This document shows, in pieces, positions 34,382-40,889 of a stretch of 44,290 bases of DNA. The notes below the pieces were generated by a model. It had not been told where the DNA came from and made no database searches. It saw nothing but the letters and a program-made list of their open reading frames with translations. Each line of letters begins with the position of its first letter. Position 1 is the first letter of the stretch. A program made the translations under genes and the position numbers. This DNA is from a virus, in IMG/VR virus record IMGVR_UViG_3300030109_001435, positions 1-44,290 of that record. One strand, 5' to 3'.

Positions 34382-34696
34382 TTATTCTACTACCAATCTA
34401 TCTAATCTATAAGCACGTGGTTTCTGTGCAAACTGAGATGTGTATTGTTTTAGATTATATCTATTGTCTTTACCTACTACGTAGAAGTTGCCTTCTGAAG
34501 ATATTCTAATGTCTTCGGGTAGGATTTTCCTAACAGACTCAGAATCACCCTCATGTTTCCATGAGTTGAACTTGAATTGAGTTCTGTTTGCAGGGTTGTA
34601 TCTAATACTTACCTGTTTGTGCTGTCCTGTCTTTTGATAATGCTTTACAGCATCCATCAAAGCGTTGATTTGTTGATTTCTATCCATTTTAATCAC
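34382..34696 (-). CDS. Small basic protein, first gene of the long replication operon
   Basis: This gene encodes 104 residues if started at GTG 34696, or 101 from the ATG at 34687. The TATA box at 34720-34731 puts transcription start near 34700, so the mRNA would have almost no leader. Sequence: HYQKTGQHKQVSIRYNPANR, TQFKFNSWKHEGDSESVRKI, then a beta pattern. Function unknown; the first place in the operon hints at an early regulatory or DNA-binding role. Confidence 0.5.
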   Translation of the reverse strand: MIKMDRNQQINALMDAVKHYQKTGQHKQVSIRYNPANRTQFKFNSWKHEGDSESVRKILPEDIRISSEGNFYVVGKDNRYNLKQYTSQFAQKPRAYRLDRLVVE

Positions 34697-34719
34697 TGTA
34701 ATTTATCCAAAACCACCTC

Positions 34720-34731
34720 CCTATATAAAGG
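34720..34731 (-). promoter_or_regulatory. TATA promoter CCTATATAAAGG (+ strand view) of the long replication operon
   Basis: The 12-base element is identical to that at 37894-37905. Read on the - strand it is CCTTTATATAGG, a strong archaeal TATA box centred 30 bases before the GTG at 34696. It drives a run of tightly packed genes reaching at least to 27 kb. Confidence 0.65.
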
Positions 34732-34813
34732 TTATGGTAATGTAAACTGAGACTTGTATAGCATATACTCTCAGTTGGTCTCGTATTGGTATTTCTAACG
34801 GTATTATATCCAT

Positions 34814-34906
34814 CTATTCTTTGTATGGTGAGCAGTGAACACACCTTGCTTTCCCGTCTATACCTACGAAAAAAGCTCTTTTAAAACATCTATTGCATTC
34901 GTTCAT
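34814..34906 (-). CDS. 30-residue zinc-ribbon protein
   Basis: Cys4-x2-Cys7 and Cys22-x2-Cys25 around a short basic hairpin (FKRAFFVGIDGKAR). The ATG comes 2 bases after the TAA of the upstream ribbon gene. At 30 residues it is close to the smallest possible independent zinc ribbon. Confidence 0.6.
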   Translation of the reverse strand: MNECNRCFKRAFFVGIDGKARCVHCSPYKE

Positions 34907-34908
34907 AT

Positions 34909-35166
34909 TTATTCAAACCACAAATAATATGCGATTACCCCTAAACAAATTATATTTCCGATTGTATATAAAATTATGGTCTTCATATTTATATCATCTT
35001 TCTTTTTAATTGGTTTCGGAGTCGTTTTTACTGTAAAATGAGGTATAGCCCTCCAACACTCATCACACAAATAAGCCCTGAGATGAGGTTCTTCGCTGGT
35101 GTAGTGAGTTAAACATCTATTACACTTATGCCATAATACTTTGTAGTAAGGGGGTTTGACTGTCAT
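34909..35166 (-). CDS. Zinc ribbon plus C-terminal membrane span
   Basis: This gene encodes 85 residues: Cys15-x2-Cys18 and Cys34-x2-Cys37 form the ribbon, a basic linker follows (TTPKPIKKKDD), and residues about 62-83 (TIILYTIGNIICLGVIAYYL) form one membrane span. The ribbon would be tethered to the membrane. ATGA overlap with the upstream ribbon gene. Confidence 0.65.
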   Translation of the reverse strand: MTVKPPYYKVLWHKCNRCLTHYTSEEPHLRAYLCDECWRAIPHFTVKTTPKPIKKKDDINMKTIILYTIGNIICLGVIAYYLWFE

Positions 35167-35273
35167 TCTACGTTAGACTCCATTCTACTTTCACAATTTG
35201 GACAAACCCAAATATATATTCCATGATACTTACGTTCACTTTTAATTCTTTCAACACCACAGTAACATATCAT
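35163..35273 (-). CDS. 36-residue zinc-ribbon protein
   Basis: Cys3-x-Cys5 and Cys24-x2-Cys27 (WVCPNCESRME). The first pair is tighter than normal (C-x-C). ATGA overlaps at both ends, with the phytoene-synthase-like gene upstream and the membrane-tethered ribbon downstream. Confidence 0.6.
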   Translation of the reverse strand: MICYCGVERIKSERKYHGIYIWVCPNCESRMESNVE

Positions 35274-35869
35274 TCAAAACTACGTGCTACACCCAAGTAT
35301 TTTTCTACAGCCATAAGGATAGGTGGTTGTAACTCTTTTGGTATATAATCTATCCCATCCATGCCGTTGTCTAAATCTTGATAAAAGATTTCTAAGTATG
35401 CACTAAAGTTATCTGTGATGTAGTGATAACCATTAGCAACATCTTCATCATAATCTCTTATAAAGTTAATAACTTGAAATGCTCTACCCAATGCTCTGGC
35501 GTGTATCTCACAGCGTGGGTGGCATCCTAATATCTTTGACATCATCATACCAACTGACTCAGCTGAACCTTTACAGTAGTCTAACATAGAGACAACTGAG
35601 TGTTCTTTCTTTATCATATCTTGATACATACTTATGTGAAAGTCTGAGAGCCATTCACCTTCGAACTGATACTTGTCACTCACTTCGTAGAACTGTTCTA
35701 TAACTTCCCTCCAATGCGTGAAGTCATGTAAAGTCTTCTCACCTTCAACCATCTCATCACATACTCTGAGGTATGCATAGAGTTTGTATATATCTTCTTT
35801 GATATCATCTGGCCAAGCACTCATACATTCAAAGAACGTGGTGCTATATTCTTCCATTATCTCTTTCAT
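35270..35869 (-). CDS. Phytoene/squalene synthase-like (head-to-head prenyl synthase) protein
   Basis: This gene encodes 199 residues. Both Asp-rich regions of the family are present: RVCDEMVEGE (Asp38-Glu39-x2-Glu42, conservative for DDxxD) and RAFQVINFIRDYDEDVANG (Asp139-x3-Asp143), with the linking block DYCKGSAESVGMMMSKILG (family Y-x-x-x-V-A-G-x-V-G-x-M). These enzymes join two prenyl diphosphates to phytoene or squalene. It is about 90 residues shorter than cellular enzymes, lacking C-terminal helices. In this host it might feed carotenoid/retinal or membrane isoprenoids. ATGA overlap with the upstream gene. Confidence 0.8.
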   Translation of the reverse strand: MKEIMEEYSTTFFECMSAWPDDIKEDIYKLYAYLRVCDEMVEGEKTLHDFTHWREVIEQFYEVSDKYQFEGEWLSDFHISMYQDMIKKEHSVVSMLDYCKGSAESVGMMMSKILGCHPRCEIHARALGRAFQVINFIRDYDEDVANGYHYITDNFSAYLEIFYQDLDNGMDGIDYIPKELQPPILMAVEKYLGVARSFE

Positions 35870-36003
35870 TTCTTTTTTATCCTTACTTTCTTTACAGGTT
35901 TTCTTTGTATAATCTTATTGAAGTCTACAAACATACCACCTTTCTCTGATGAGGGTGGTAAGGTATATCCTTCGTAAGGTATCTTAGTTGCTCTTTTCTT
36001 CAT
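35866..36003 (-). CDS. 45-residue basic protein
   Basis: A Lys/Arg-rich frame (KKRATKIPYEGYTLPPSSEK; IIQRKPVKKVRIKKK) bounded by ATGA overlaps on both sides, between resolvase and phytoene synthase-like genes. No family identified. The exact fit argues that it is translated. Confidence 0.5.
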   Translation of the reverse strand: MKKRATKIPYEGYTLPPSSEKGGMFVDFNKIIQRKPVKKVRIKKK

Positions 36004-36503
36004 ATTGTCTCTTCGTATAATTTGTGTAGGTTCCATCTTAACGGTGCTTTAAGTCTCTCAACGATGTAAGCGTGTTTTTCGAACCATGCCCACTTTACTG
36101 ATTTCTTATCATATGCCTTACTATATAAGTATTTCGCTTGTGCAGGGGTAATAGCATAACATTTCTTATTACGATACTCCTCTCTTCGTATTAAAATAAA
36201 ACTCATCCCACCAGCTCTTGTTAACTTTTCACCTTGTCTTATTTGGTGTTTAGCGATAGCAGGATTATTACCATAATATAGAGGAAAAGAAGTGAGATTG
36301 CGAGAAGTTTTAGCCTCAAGCATAATTGGTCTCCCTCTATACACTGTAAAAAAGTCAGCGGGTTGCTTCTCTGCAACAGCAATCTTAACAAACCTATTAA
36401 TATCATTAGTATCTTGAATCCTAAACCACCATATATGACGGCTTCCTTTCAAACTTCTTCTGATTTCATTTTCAAAGTTCTTTCCTGTATCTTTTCTTCC
36501 CAT
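36000..36503 (-). CDS. PD-(D/E)XK Holliday-junction-resolvase-like nuclease
   Basis: This gene encodes 167 residues. The catalytic core reads KQPADFFTVYRGRPIMLEAK (Asp50, Glu63-x-Lys65), with an upstream acidic helix (GKNFENEIRRSLKG) and a downstream KHQIRQGEKLTRAG like the Q-motif of RecU/Hjc-type resolvases. It would resolve branched viral DNA before packaging. Start chosen at the ATG preceded by GAGGAT; one 12 bases upstream is in frame. Confidence 0.75.
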   Translation of the reverse strand: MGRKDTGKNFENEIRRSLKGSRHIWWFRIQDTNDINRFVKIAVAEKQPADFFTVYRGRPIMLEAKTSRNLTSFPLYYGNNPAIAKHQIRQGEKLTRAGGMSFILIRREEYRNKKCYAITPAQAKYLYSKAYDKKSVKWAWFEKHAYIVERLKAPLRWNLHKLYEETI

Positions 36504-36535
36504 TTTAATCCTCATTGAGCAATTATAGTGGTAAA

Positions 36536-36608
36536 TATAGAGCTACTTATTGCATTATTAATCATGCTCTATAAACCATGCTATATTATATCACCCCTTA
36601 GTGATATA
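36536..36608. promoter_or_regulatory. Promoter/operator region: TATA box and two inverted repeats
   Basis: The - strand TATA box GCTTTATATATCAC covers 36601-36614. An 8-bp inverted repeat, TATATCAC-CCCTTA-GTGATATA, spans 36587-36608 and overlaps the box. A second, TATAGAGC ... GCTCTATA (36536-36543 and 36566-36573), lies inside the leader of the resolvase gene. The same ATGCTCTA/TAGAGCAT word occurs at 42952-42975. Binding by a viral repressor to both places is a reasonable inference. Confidence 0.5.
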
Positions 36609-36635
36609 TAAAGCTTTGCTGAATAGAGCTTAGTG

Positions 36636-36743
36636 CTATATTGTCTTTATAGCACATACTATACAACGCCCTTGCATCAGTCCATCCTCTGCTATTGAAA
36701 TACGTTTACCGCATTTATTACACTCAGTCCATGCTAATGACAT
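36636..36743 (-). CDS. 35-residue zinc-ribbon protein
   Basis: Cys8-x2-Cys11-Gly and Cys27-x2-Cys30, a classic ribbon knuckle pattern (ECNKCGKRIS; RCIVCAIK). The ATG overlaps the preceding TAA (TAATG). It is the last gene before the promoter/operator region at 36.6 kb. Confidence 0.65.
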   Translation of the reverse strand: MSLAWTECNKCGKRISIAEDGLMQGRCIVCAIKTI

Positions 36744-36853
36744 TAATATTCTGGTGGGTGTATTTGTTCCAACCCACAGTAGGGACATTTAACTTGTTTA
36801 AGTGGTGGACAATCATAAAGATTCTCTCTACACTCTTTATTTAAACATTTCAT
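36743..36853 (-). CDS. 36-residue zinc-ribbon protein
   Basis: Cys3-x4-Cys8 and Cys23-x2-Cys26 (KCPYCGLEQIHPPEY), with an additional Cys15. The start is an ATGA overlap with the 90-residue gene, and the stop is a TAATG overlap with the next ribbon, so the two ribbon genes form a coupled pair. Confidence 0.65.
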   Translation of the reverse strand: MKCLNKECRENLYDCPPLKQVKCPYCGLEQIHPPEY

Positions 36854-37122
36854 TCGGGTCTTCCCATCTTCCTTTGTTCATCAATGATTTCTTGTGCTGT
36901 CTTCCATTCAGCTTCCTCAGCATCAATCTCTAAGTTTTCCTCAGCTCGTGCATAAAGCATTTCTCTGACCATCTTAATAGAATGCTTCAAAGATTCATTG
37001 TCTGTTATCTCAGCAACGTAGAAGTCTAAGTCATCCAACATACTTCGTGCAACCTGAGGACTACACCAATCTAAAATGATTTTCATTATGTGAACTGCTT
37101 CGGGTGTGGTTGTAACCATCAC
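36850..37122 (-). CDS. Small helical acidic protein, unrecognised
   Basis: This gene encodes 90 residues, mostly helix (ARSMLDDLDFYVAEITDNES; EENLEIDAEEAEWKTAQEII). ATGA overlaps on both sides. No function assigned. Confidence 0.5.
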   Translation of the reverse strand: MMVTTTPEAVHIMKIILDWCSPQVARSMLDDLDFYVAEITDNESLKHSIKMVREMLYARAEENLEIDAEEAEWKTAQEIIDEQRKMGRPE

Positions 37123-37319
37123 TCACCCTCCATATAATATTCTGGGTCATACATACCTATTTCTATCATCTTTCCTACAAACGCATCCTGATGTTTCAAA
37201 GGTAACTGCATATGTATGATGTCACAAATCTCGTAGAGGTAATCCTCTAAGTTCTTCTCAGTTAACTGTGCACCAGCTAACATCTCTTTGAGTTCCATGT
37301 TCTCGTTTTCTAAGTTCAT
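37119..37319 (-). CDS. Small acidic helical protein, unrecognised
   Basis: This gene encodes 66 residues with an acidic N-terminal helix (NLENENMELKEMLAGAQLTE) and a second helix containing CDIIHMQLPLKHQDAF. ATGA overlaps on both sides. No function assigned. Confidence 0.5.
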   Translation of the reverse strand: MNLENENMELKEMLAGAQLTEKNLEDYLYEICDIIHMQLPLKHQDAFVGKMIEIGMYDPEYYMEGE

Positions 37320-37417
37320 TTTTTCTTTGCTCCGTATTTACGTGGTCTTATCATAAGTTTCTTAGTTCGGTTGAAACCAAACTTCTTATCTAACCACACT
37401 AATAATTCTCTTATCAT
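37316..37417 (-). CDS. 33-residue basic protein
   Basis: A short amphipathic helix (IRELLVWLDKKFGF) followed by a very basic tail (NRTKKLMIRPRKYGAKKK). ATGA overlaps at both ends, downstream of the glycosylase-like gene. Nucleic-acid binding is plausible; unrecognised. Confidence 0.5.
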   Translation of the reverse strand: MIRELLVWLDKKFGFNRTKKLMIRPRKYGAKKK

Positions 37418-37851
37418 TTTTCTTTCTCCTTTGGCCAATAGTATTCATACTCGTTTATGATTGTGAGGTCCGTTTGTGCATCGTCATCGAAGTGCTGTTT
37501 ATAAAAGTCGTAATCCTTACGAAGTAGGTTCATTCGATGTGACTTATGCAGTTCCGGATAGCCTAACCATTGAGGGTATACTATCGGCCCTTCTATTTCA
37601 TATAATTGCATCGTGTTGTTATATCCACGTGCAACCCACTCTTCTATCATTACGTTAGTGTAATGTTTCAAAGCGTTTTCGTAACCAACCCACATTAAAC
37701 GTGCTGGGTGGTTGAGCCAACCTTTCTTATCATAGTCTGGACTAAGTGAGTTGATGAGCTGAAGCCCCTCTACTCTTTGCTTACCGAGACGACGATAGTC
37801 TAATAGTTTGGCTGATGTTCTAAAGTTTTTTGTTGGTAAAAATGTTTGCAT
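37414..37851 (-). CDS. Pyrimidine-dimer DNA glycosylase-like protein (MSMEG_6728 family)
   Basis: This gene encodes 145 residues. The opening QTFLPTKNFRTSAKLLDYRR, then LGKQRVEGLQLINSL, GWLNHPARLMWVGYENALKH and the late HKSHRMNLLRKDYDFY are the conserved blocks of the MSMEG_6728 family, related to T4 endonuclease V-type UV-repair glycosylases. It may remove UV damage from viral DNA in surface water. First gene of its operon, with a TATA box 48 bases upstream and AAAGGAA before the ATG. Confidence 0.75.
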   Translation of the reverse strand: MQTFLPTKNFRTSAKLLDYRRLGKQRVEGLQLINSLSPDYDKKGWLNHPARLMWVGYENALKHYTNVMIEEWVARGYNNTMQLYEIEGPIVYPQWLGYPELHKSHRMNLLRKDYDFYKQHFDDDAQTDLTIINEYEYYWPKEKEK

Positions 37852-37869
37852 ATTTTCAATTCCTTTTGA

Positions 37870-38013
37870 TTATATTTCAATATATTTGATTATCCTATAT
37901 AAAGGTTGTGGTGCACGAAGAGAGAACGGCTTCTCAGTAAGAGCTGTATAGGTTTCGCCAAATATGGTCAGCCTATTGTGCTCTTTCTTTTTGTATACCA
38001 AAACCAAACTCAT
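37870..38013 (-). CDS. Possible 47-residue protein in the gap upstream of the glycosylase gene
   Basis: An open frame with AAGG just before the ATG, encoding a basic start (SLVLVYKKKEHNRL) and a mixed end. It contains the TATA box of the next gene in its last third, so it may be chance. No homology recognised. Start codon spacing is poor. Confidence 0.3.
   Translation of the reverse strand: MSLVLVYKKKEHNRLTIFGETYTALTEKPFSLRAPQPLYRIIKYIEI
37894..37905 (-). promoter_or_regulatory. TATA promoter CCTATATAAAGG of the glycosylase operon
   Basis: Identical to the 12-mer at 34720-34731. The start site is expected near 37873, leaving a leader of about 22 bases with a purine-rich ribosome site. The operon runs through the tiny ribbon genes to 36636. 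Confidence 0.65.
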
Positions 38014-38043
38014 CCTTAATCCATAATTGTTTCAGCGATAGAT

Positions 38044-38166
38044 TTACAGGGGTATACTGAGGTTCGCTTGACGTAAAGGTGGTGCCATAATGATTAGGCT
38101 AACCCCAATACTTGGTTCTCTTTGTATCCAGCTATCATCCATACCGATAGCTACCTCTCTGTTCAT
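38044..38166 (-). CDS. Possible 40-residue protein downstream of the VWA gene
   Basis: The frame MNREVAIGMDDSWIQREPSI and 20 more residues has AGGA four bases before its ATG. It lies in the 450-base stretch between the membrane peptide gene and the next operon, which also holds hairpins. No family. Could equally be noncoding. Confidence 0.3.
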   Translation of the reverse strand: MNREVAIGMDDSWIQREPSIGVSLIIMAPPLRQANLSIPL

Positions 38167-38296
38167 ACTGTCCTACTACTGATGTCTCTGAAAAAACTTT
38201 CAGCGTGGCCTGATGAACAAACTGAGCTTCAAAGTTCAAAGTCTTCGTGCGTTTGGTGGGTAACAAGCTGAGCTATGAGCAAAACCGACTAAGTAA

Positions 38297-38315
38297 AATA
38301 AGTTCTCAACTTATT
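38297..38315 (-). terminator. Perfect 8-bp hairpin, probable transcript end of the MoxR/VWA operon
   Basis: AATAAGTT-CTC-AACTTATT (+ strand view) has eight perfect pairs; on the - strand it is followed by TTTAC. It comes 12 bases after the stop of the membrane peptide gene. Other hairpins lie further on (CTGAAA/TTTCAG near 38187-38202; AGCTATC/GATAGCT at about 38130-38152). The remainder of this 450-base stretch shows only the two weak small frames. Confidence 0.45.
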
Positions 38316-38326
38316 ACCTGTCACCC

Positions 38327-38419
38327 TTAACCCAGCACCATAATCATGACCATCCATAACATCATGAACCCAGCGATTAATATAAACCACTGAGCTTCTT
38401 TCATATTGTCATCATTCAT
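38327..38419 (-). CDS. 30-residue single-span membrane peptide
   Basis: After a polar start (NDDNMKEAQ) the rest is one hydrophobic Met-rich span (WFILIAGFMMLWMVMIMVLG). The ATG overlaps the stop of the VWA gene (ATGA), which supports translation. Resembles in design the peptide at 31855-31947. A membrane or holin-like job is possible. Confidence 0.5.
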   Translation of the reverse strand: MNDDNMKEAQWFILIAGFMMLWMVMIMVLG

Positions 38420-40524
38420 ACTTTTATCACCCTTCTAATTACTTTACTTACCTTAGTTGGTAATTCAGCTGTATCATCACACATGATGTAGTTAGAAAAC
38501 ATATCTTTCATAATACGTTCACGTGCACCTGAGATGCCTATTTGAATTACGTTCCATCCCTGTCCCTCAATATGTCTGACACACTTCTTAGTATGTGGCA
38601 CACTGATTGGGAATCTGTATTTGTCTGCTGATGGTTCACCATCTGAGATAACAATCATAAGTTTGTTACTACCTAATGAAGGTGACTCAGCTTTGACTCT
38701 CTCGGCTGATGCGAGGATAGCCATACCATCTCTGTTTTCACTACGTGCTCTCATAGCACCCATAGCTTTTATATCTGATTTATATGTAGGTGACCAATAC
38801 ACTGACATATTAGTGTCACCTTTACTATCCCAATCATAACCGTCAGCTGTGTGACCAAACACCCATAAGTTGAGAGCTTGATTGTCTTTAAGTGATTCAC
38901 GTAAAGCAATCGCAGTTTCACGTGCTTTAGCCATCTTCCATGAACCCATACTACCTGACTCATCGACTAAGAGACATACATCGAGTGGTTTGTCTTCGTC
39001 AATAATTACATTCTTGAATAAGTCGGGCCGACCGAGAGGTATCTTATGTAGCATACGTTTATCTAACTTACCTCTTCGTTGGTTACGAATAGTGTTAATA
39101 CGTGTGTCGCCATATAATTGTATCTTTCTCTTTAGTTGACCGATTGCTGATTTCATATTCTTTTCAGCCTCATCATATTGATTTCTATCATAGTCTGAGG
39201 CTTTTTGATTACGCCATGTAATTCTACCACCTTGTTTCAAACCGAGAGCACGGGACACATCCCACTTCTCTTCGGAGTAGTCACTGTCAGCTAACTCATC
39301 TATTTCATTAGCGAGTTCGTCTGAGATGGTATCTCTATCTAAACTATAATCAGCGAGTTCTTTTGCGAACTTTTCTAAAGCTCGTGATAACTTCTCTTTA
39401 CGGGTATATCTGTCACTGCGTTCAGCTTCGTCACGTTCTTGTTTTATCAATCTCTCTTTGATACGGTCTATATCTTTGTCTGACATTCCTTCAGCATCAT
39501 CACCCCAATCTTCTAAGATATCTTTTAATCTTTCATCAGCACGTCGAAGTATTTCTTCTTCGTCGGTGTCTTCATGTTTCTTAGCTTCTTCTTGAGCGAG
39601 TTGATTCATATAACAATATATACTATCCATAGCCATAAAGGTTGAATGTCTATCAGTTAGTGCATCTTTTAGAGCACGGGCAAAGAACTGAATATGTTTA
39701 GAGTGTTTCTTTCTACGGTCAGCTGAGATAGATTGTGGGTATCTTACCATAGCTAACAATGTATTCATAATGTCAGCGATAGGGTTACCGTTCATTTCAT
39801 CTATCTTATGACCATGCTTACCAAAGAAGTGTTCTTTAACCTTCTCAATATACATAGTATACCCAGCATGAGTCTTAGCTAACTGAGATTCGATATATTC
39901 ATCTTCTATAATATTACATATATTATGTAACAATTTTTCCTGTGCCGGACTGAGGTTGTTACTGTAACTATATTCACGTTCCCATTTAGTTAATGGTTGA
40001 GTATGAACTAAGTGTAACTTCTCATGAATTGAGAGACCAGCTAATACATCGAGCTTGTCATCATCATTCTCAATGAGAGTCCCATCTACATATATAGTTC
40101 CATTAGCCATGTTCGAATAGTTCTTCGAATCAGTTGCGAAGTGTAATGAATGTTTCACAGTTGGGTCTACTACTTTACAAAGAGAATCTAAATGTCTTTT
40201 ATGTTTAAGCATACGAGCACTGTCGTTTGTAGACCGAGACCAACTACCCCATGAAGTAGCTCCACCACCGGACCAATAAGAACTACCACCCCATGTAAAA
40301 CCAGAGCCTCTGTTCCAAAGGTCACCGTGTGCTGAGACAGTAGGTGCAGGTGAACTGTATGTCTTTGCTATAGTCGGACTGACGAATGGGTCTACTGTAG
40401 TGTAACTGTTGCCACAATCTTTACAGTTGCCATGACCGTCGGCATCAGTCCAATCGTCACACGCATAACAGAAATCATCTTCACTGTCCTCAGTCCATTC
40501 ATCTATTGAATCGCCATAATCCAT
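38416..40524 (-). CDS. VWA-domain protein with HExxH motif (CobT/DUF2201-like)
   Basis: This gene encodes 702 residues. An N-terminal zinc ribbon (Cys19, 22, 34, 37) is followed by a Gly/Ser/Trp-rich linker, then a metallopeptidase-like region SIHEKLHLVHT (His167-Glu168-x2-His171) with a later CNIIEDEYIES that could give the third ligand. A long charged helical middle and a VWA domain follow, with the MIDAS signature VCLLVDESGSMG near residue 520. Marine viruses often pair such proteins with a MoxR/CobS ATPase, as here. Whether it cleaves protein or acts as a scaffold is unknown. Overlaps the upstream gene by 22 bases. Confidence 0.8.
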   Translation of the reverse strand: MDYGDSIDEWTEDSEDDFCYACDDWTDADGHGNCKDCGNSYTTVDPFVSPTIAKTYSSPAPTVSAHGDLWNRGSGFTWGGSSYWSGGGATSWGSWSRSTNDSARMLKHKRHLDSLCKVVDPTVKHSLHFATDSKNYSNMANGTIYVDGTLIENDDDKLDVLAGLSIHEKLHLVHTQPLTKWEREYSYSNNLSPAQEKLLHNICNIIEDEYIESQLAKTHAGYTMYIEKVKEHFFGKHGHKIDEMNGNPIADIMNTLLAMVRYPQSISADRRKKHSKHIQFFARALKDALTDRHSTFMAMDSIYCYMNQLAQEEAKKHEDTDEEEILRRADERLKDILEDWGDDAEGMSDKDIDRIKERLIKQERDEAERSDRYTRKEKLSRALEKFAKELADYSLDRDTISDELANEIDELADSDYSEEKWDVSRALGLKQGGRITWRNQKASDYDRNQYDEAEKNMKSAIGQLKRKIQLYGDTRINTIRNQRRGKLDKRMLHKIPLGRPDLFKNVIIDEDKPLDVCLLVDESGSMGSWKMAKARETAIALRESLKDNQALNLWVFGHTADGYDWDSKGDTNMSVYWSPTYKSDIKAMGAMRARSENRDGMAILASAERVKAESPSLGSNKLMIVISDGEPSADKYRFPISVPHTKKCVRHIEGQGWNVIQIGISGARERIMKDMFSNYIMCDDTAELPTKVSKVIRRVIKV

Positions 40525-40889
40525 TTATCTACCTCACTTACTAAATCTTTATCCTCACTACGGAACTTATACTCGAAGCACTTAAGACTTCTCTTAGCTG
40601 AACCGATAACACATTTATATATAAACATATCTTCGTTAGTAACTAAGCCTTCAGCTATCTCTCTTACTTCATTGATATTCATAGTTGGTTTGTTTGGGAT
40701 GAGAATATCCTCATCTTGTATCAATCTACGTTTGTATGCACCTACGTGTCTACCATTGACCTCAGTCTCGGGGAATACATCCTTGATTATCTTTCCTATC
40801 ATTGTTGGTTTGTAACCATTCAGTATAAGGAACTTAGCCAACTGATGCCAATATGTGTGCTTTCTACGTAATACTTTCTTCTTAACCAT
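40503..40889 (-). CDS. Unrecognised 128-residue basic protein between ATPase and VWA genes
   Basis: A basic start (VKKKVLRRKHTYWHQLAKFL) that could form a helix-turn-helix-like unit (LILNGYKPTMIGKIIKDVFP), then a mixed domain with two cysteines (KCVIGSAKRSLKCFEYKF). The ATG immediately follows the ATPase stop. Its place inside the ATPase-VWA pair suggests it is a substrate or adaptor of that machine. Confidence 0.5.
   Translation of the reverse strand: MVKKKVLRRKHTYWHQLAKFLILNGYKPTMIGKIIKDVFPETEVNGRHVGAYKRRLIQDEDILIPNKPTMNINEVREIAEGLVTNEDMFIYKCVIGSAKRSLKCFEYKFRSEDKDLVSEVDKWIMAIQ

Noticed and set aside
34721-34813. 30-residue - strand frame after the zinc-ribbon gene
   Set aside because: Directly follows a stop codon but has no ribosome site, and its end is the TATA box of the next operon; probably chance.
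38195-38270. Open - strand frame beginning LPTKRTKTLNFEAQF
   Set aside because: Would need a TTG start without ribosome site and overlaps the candidate 40-residue gene in another frame.
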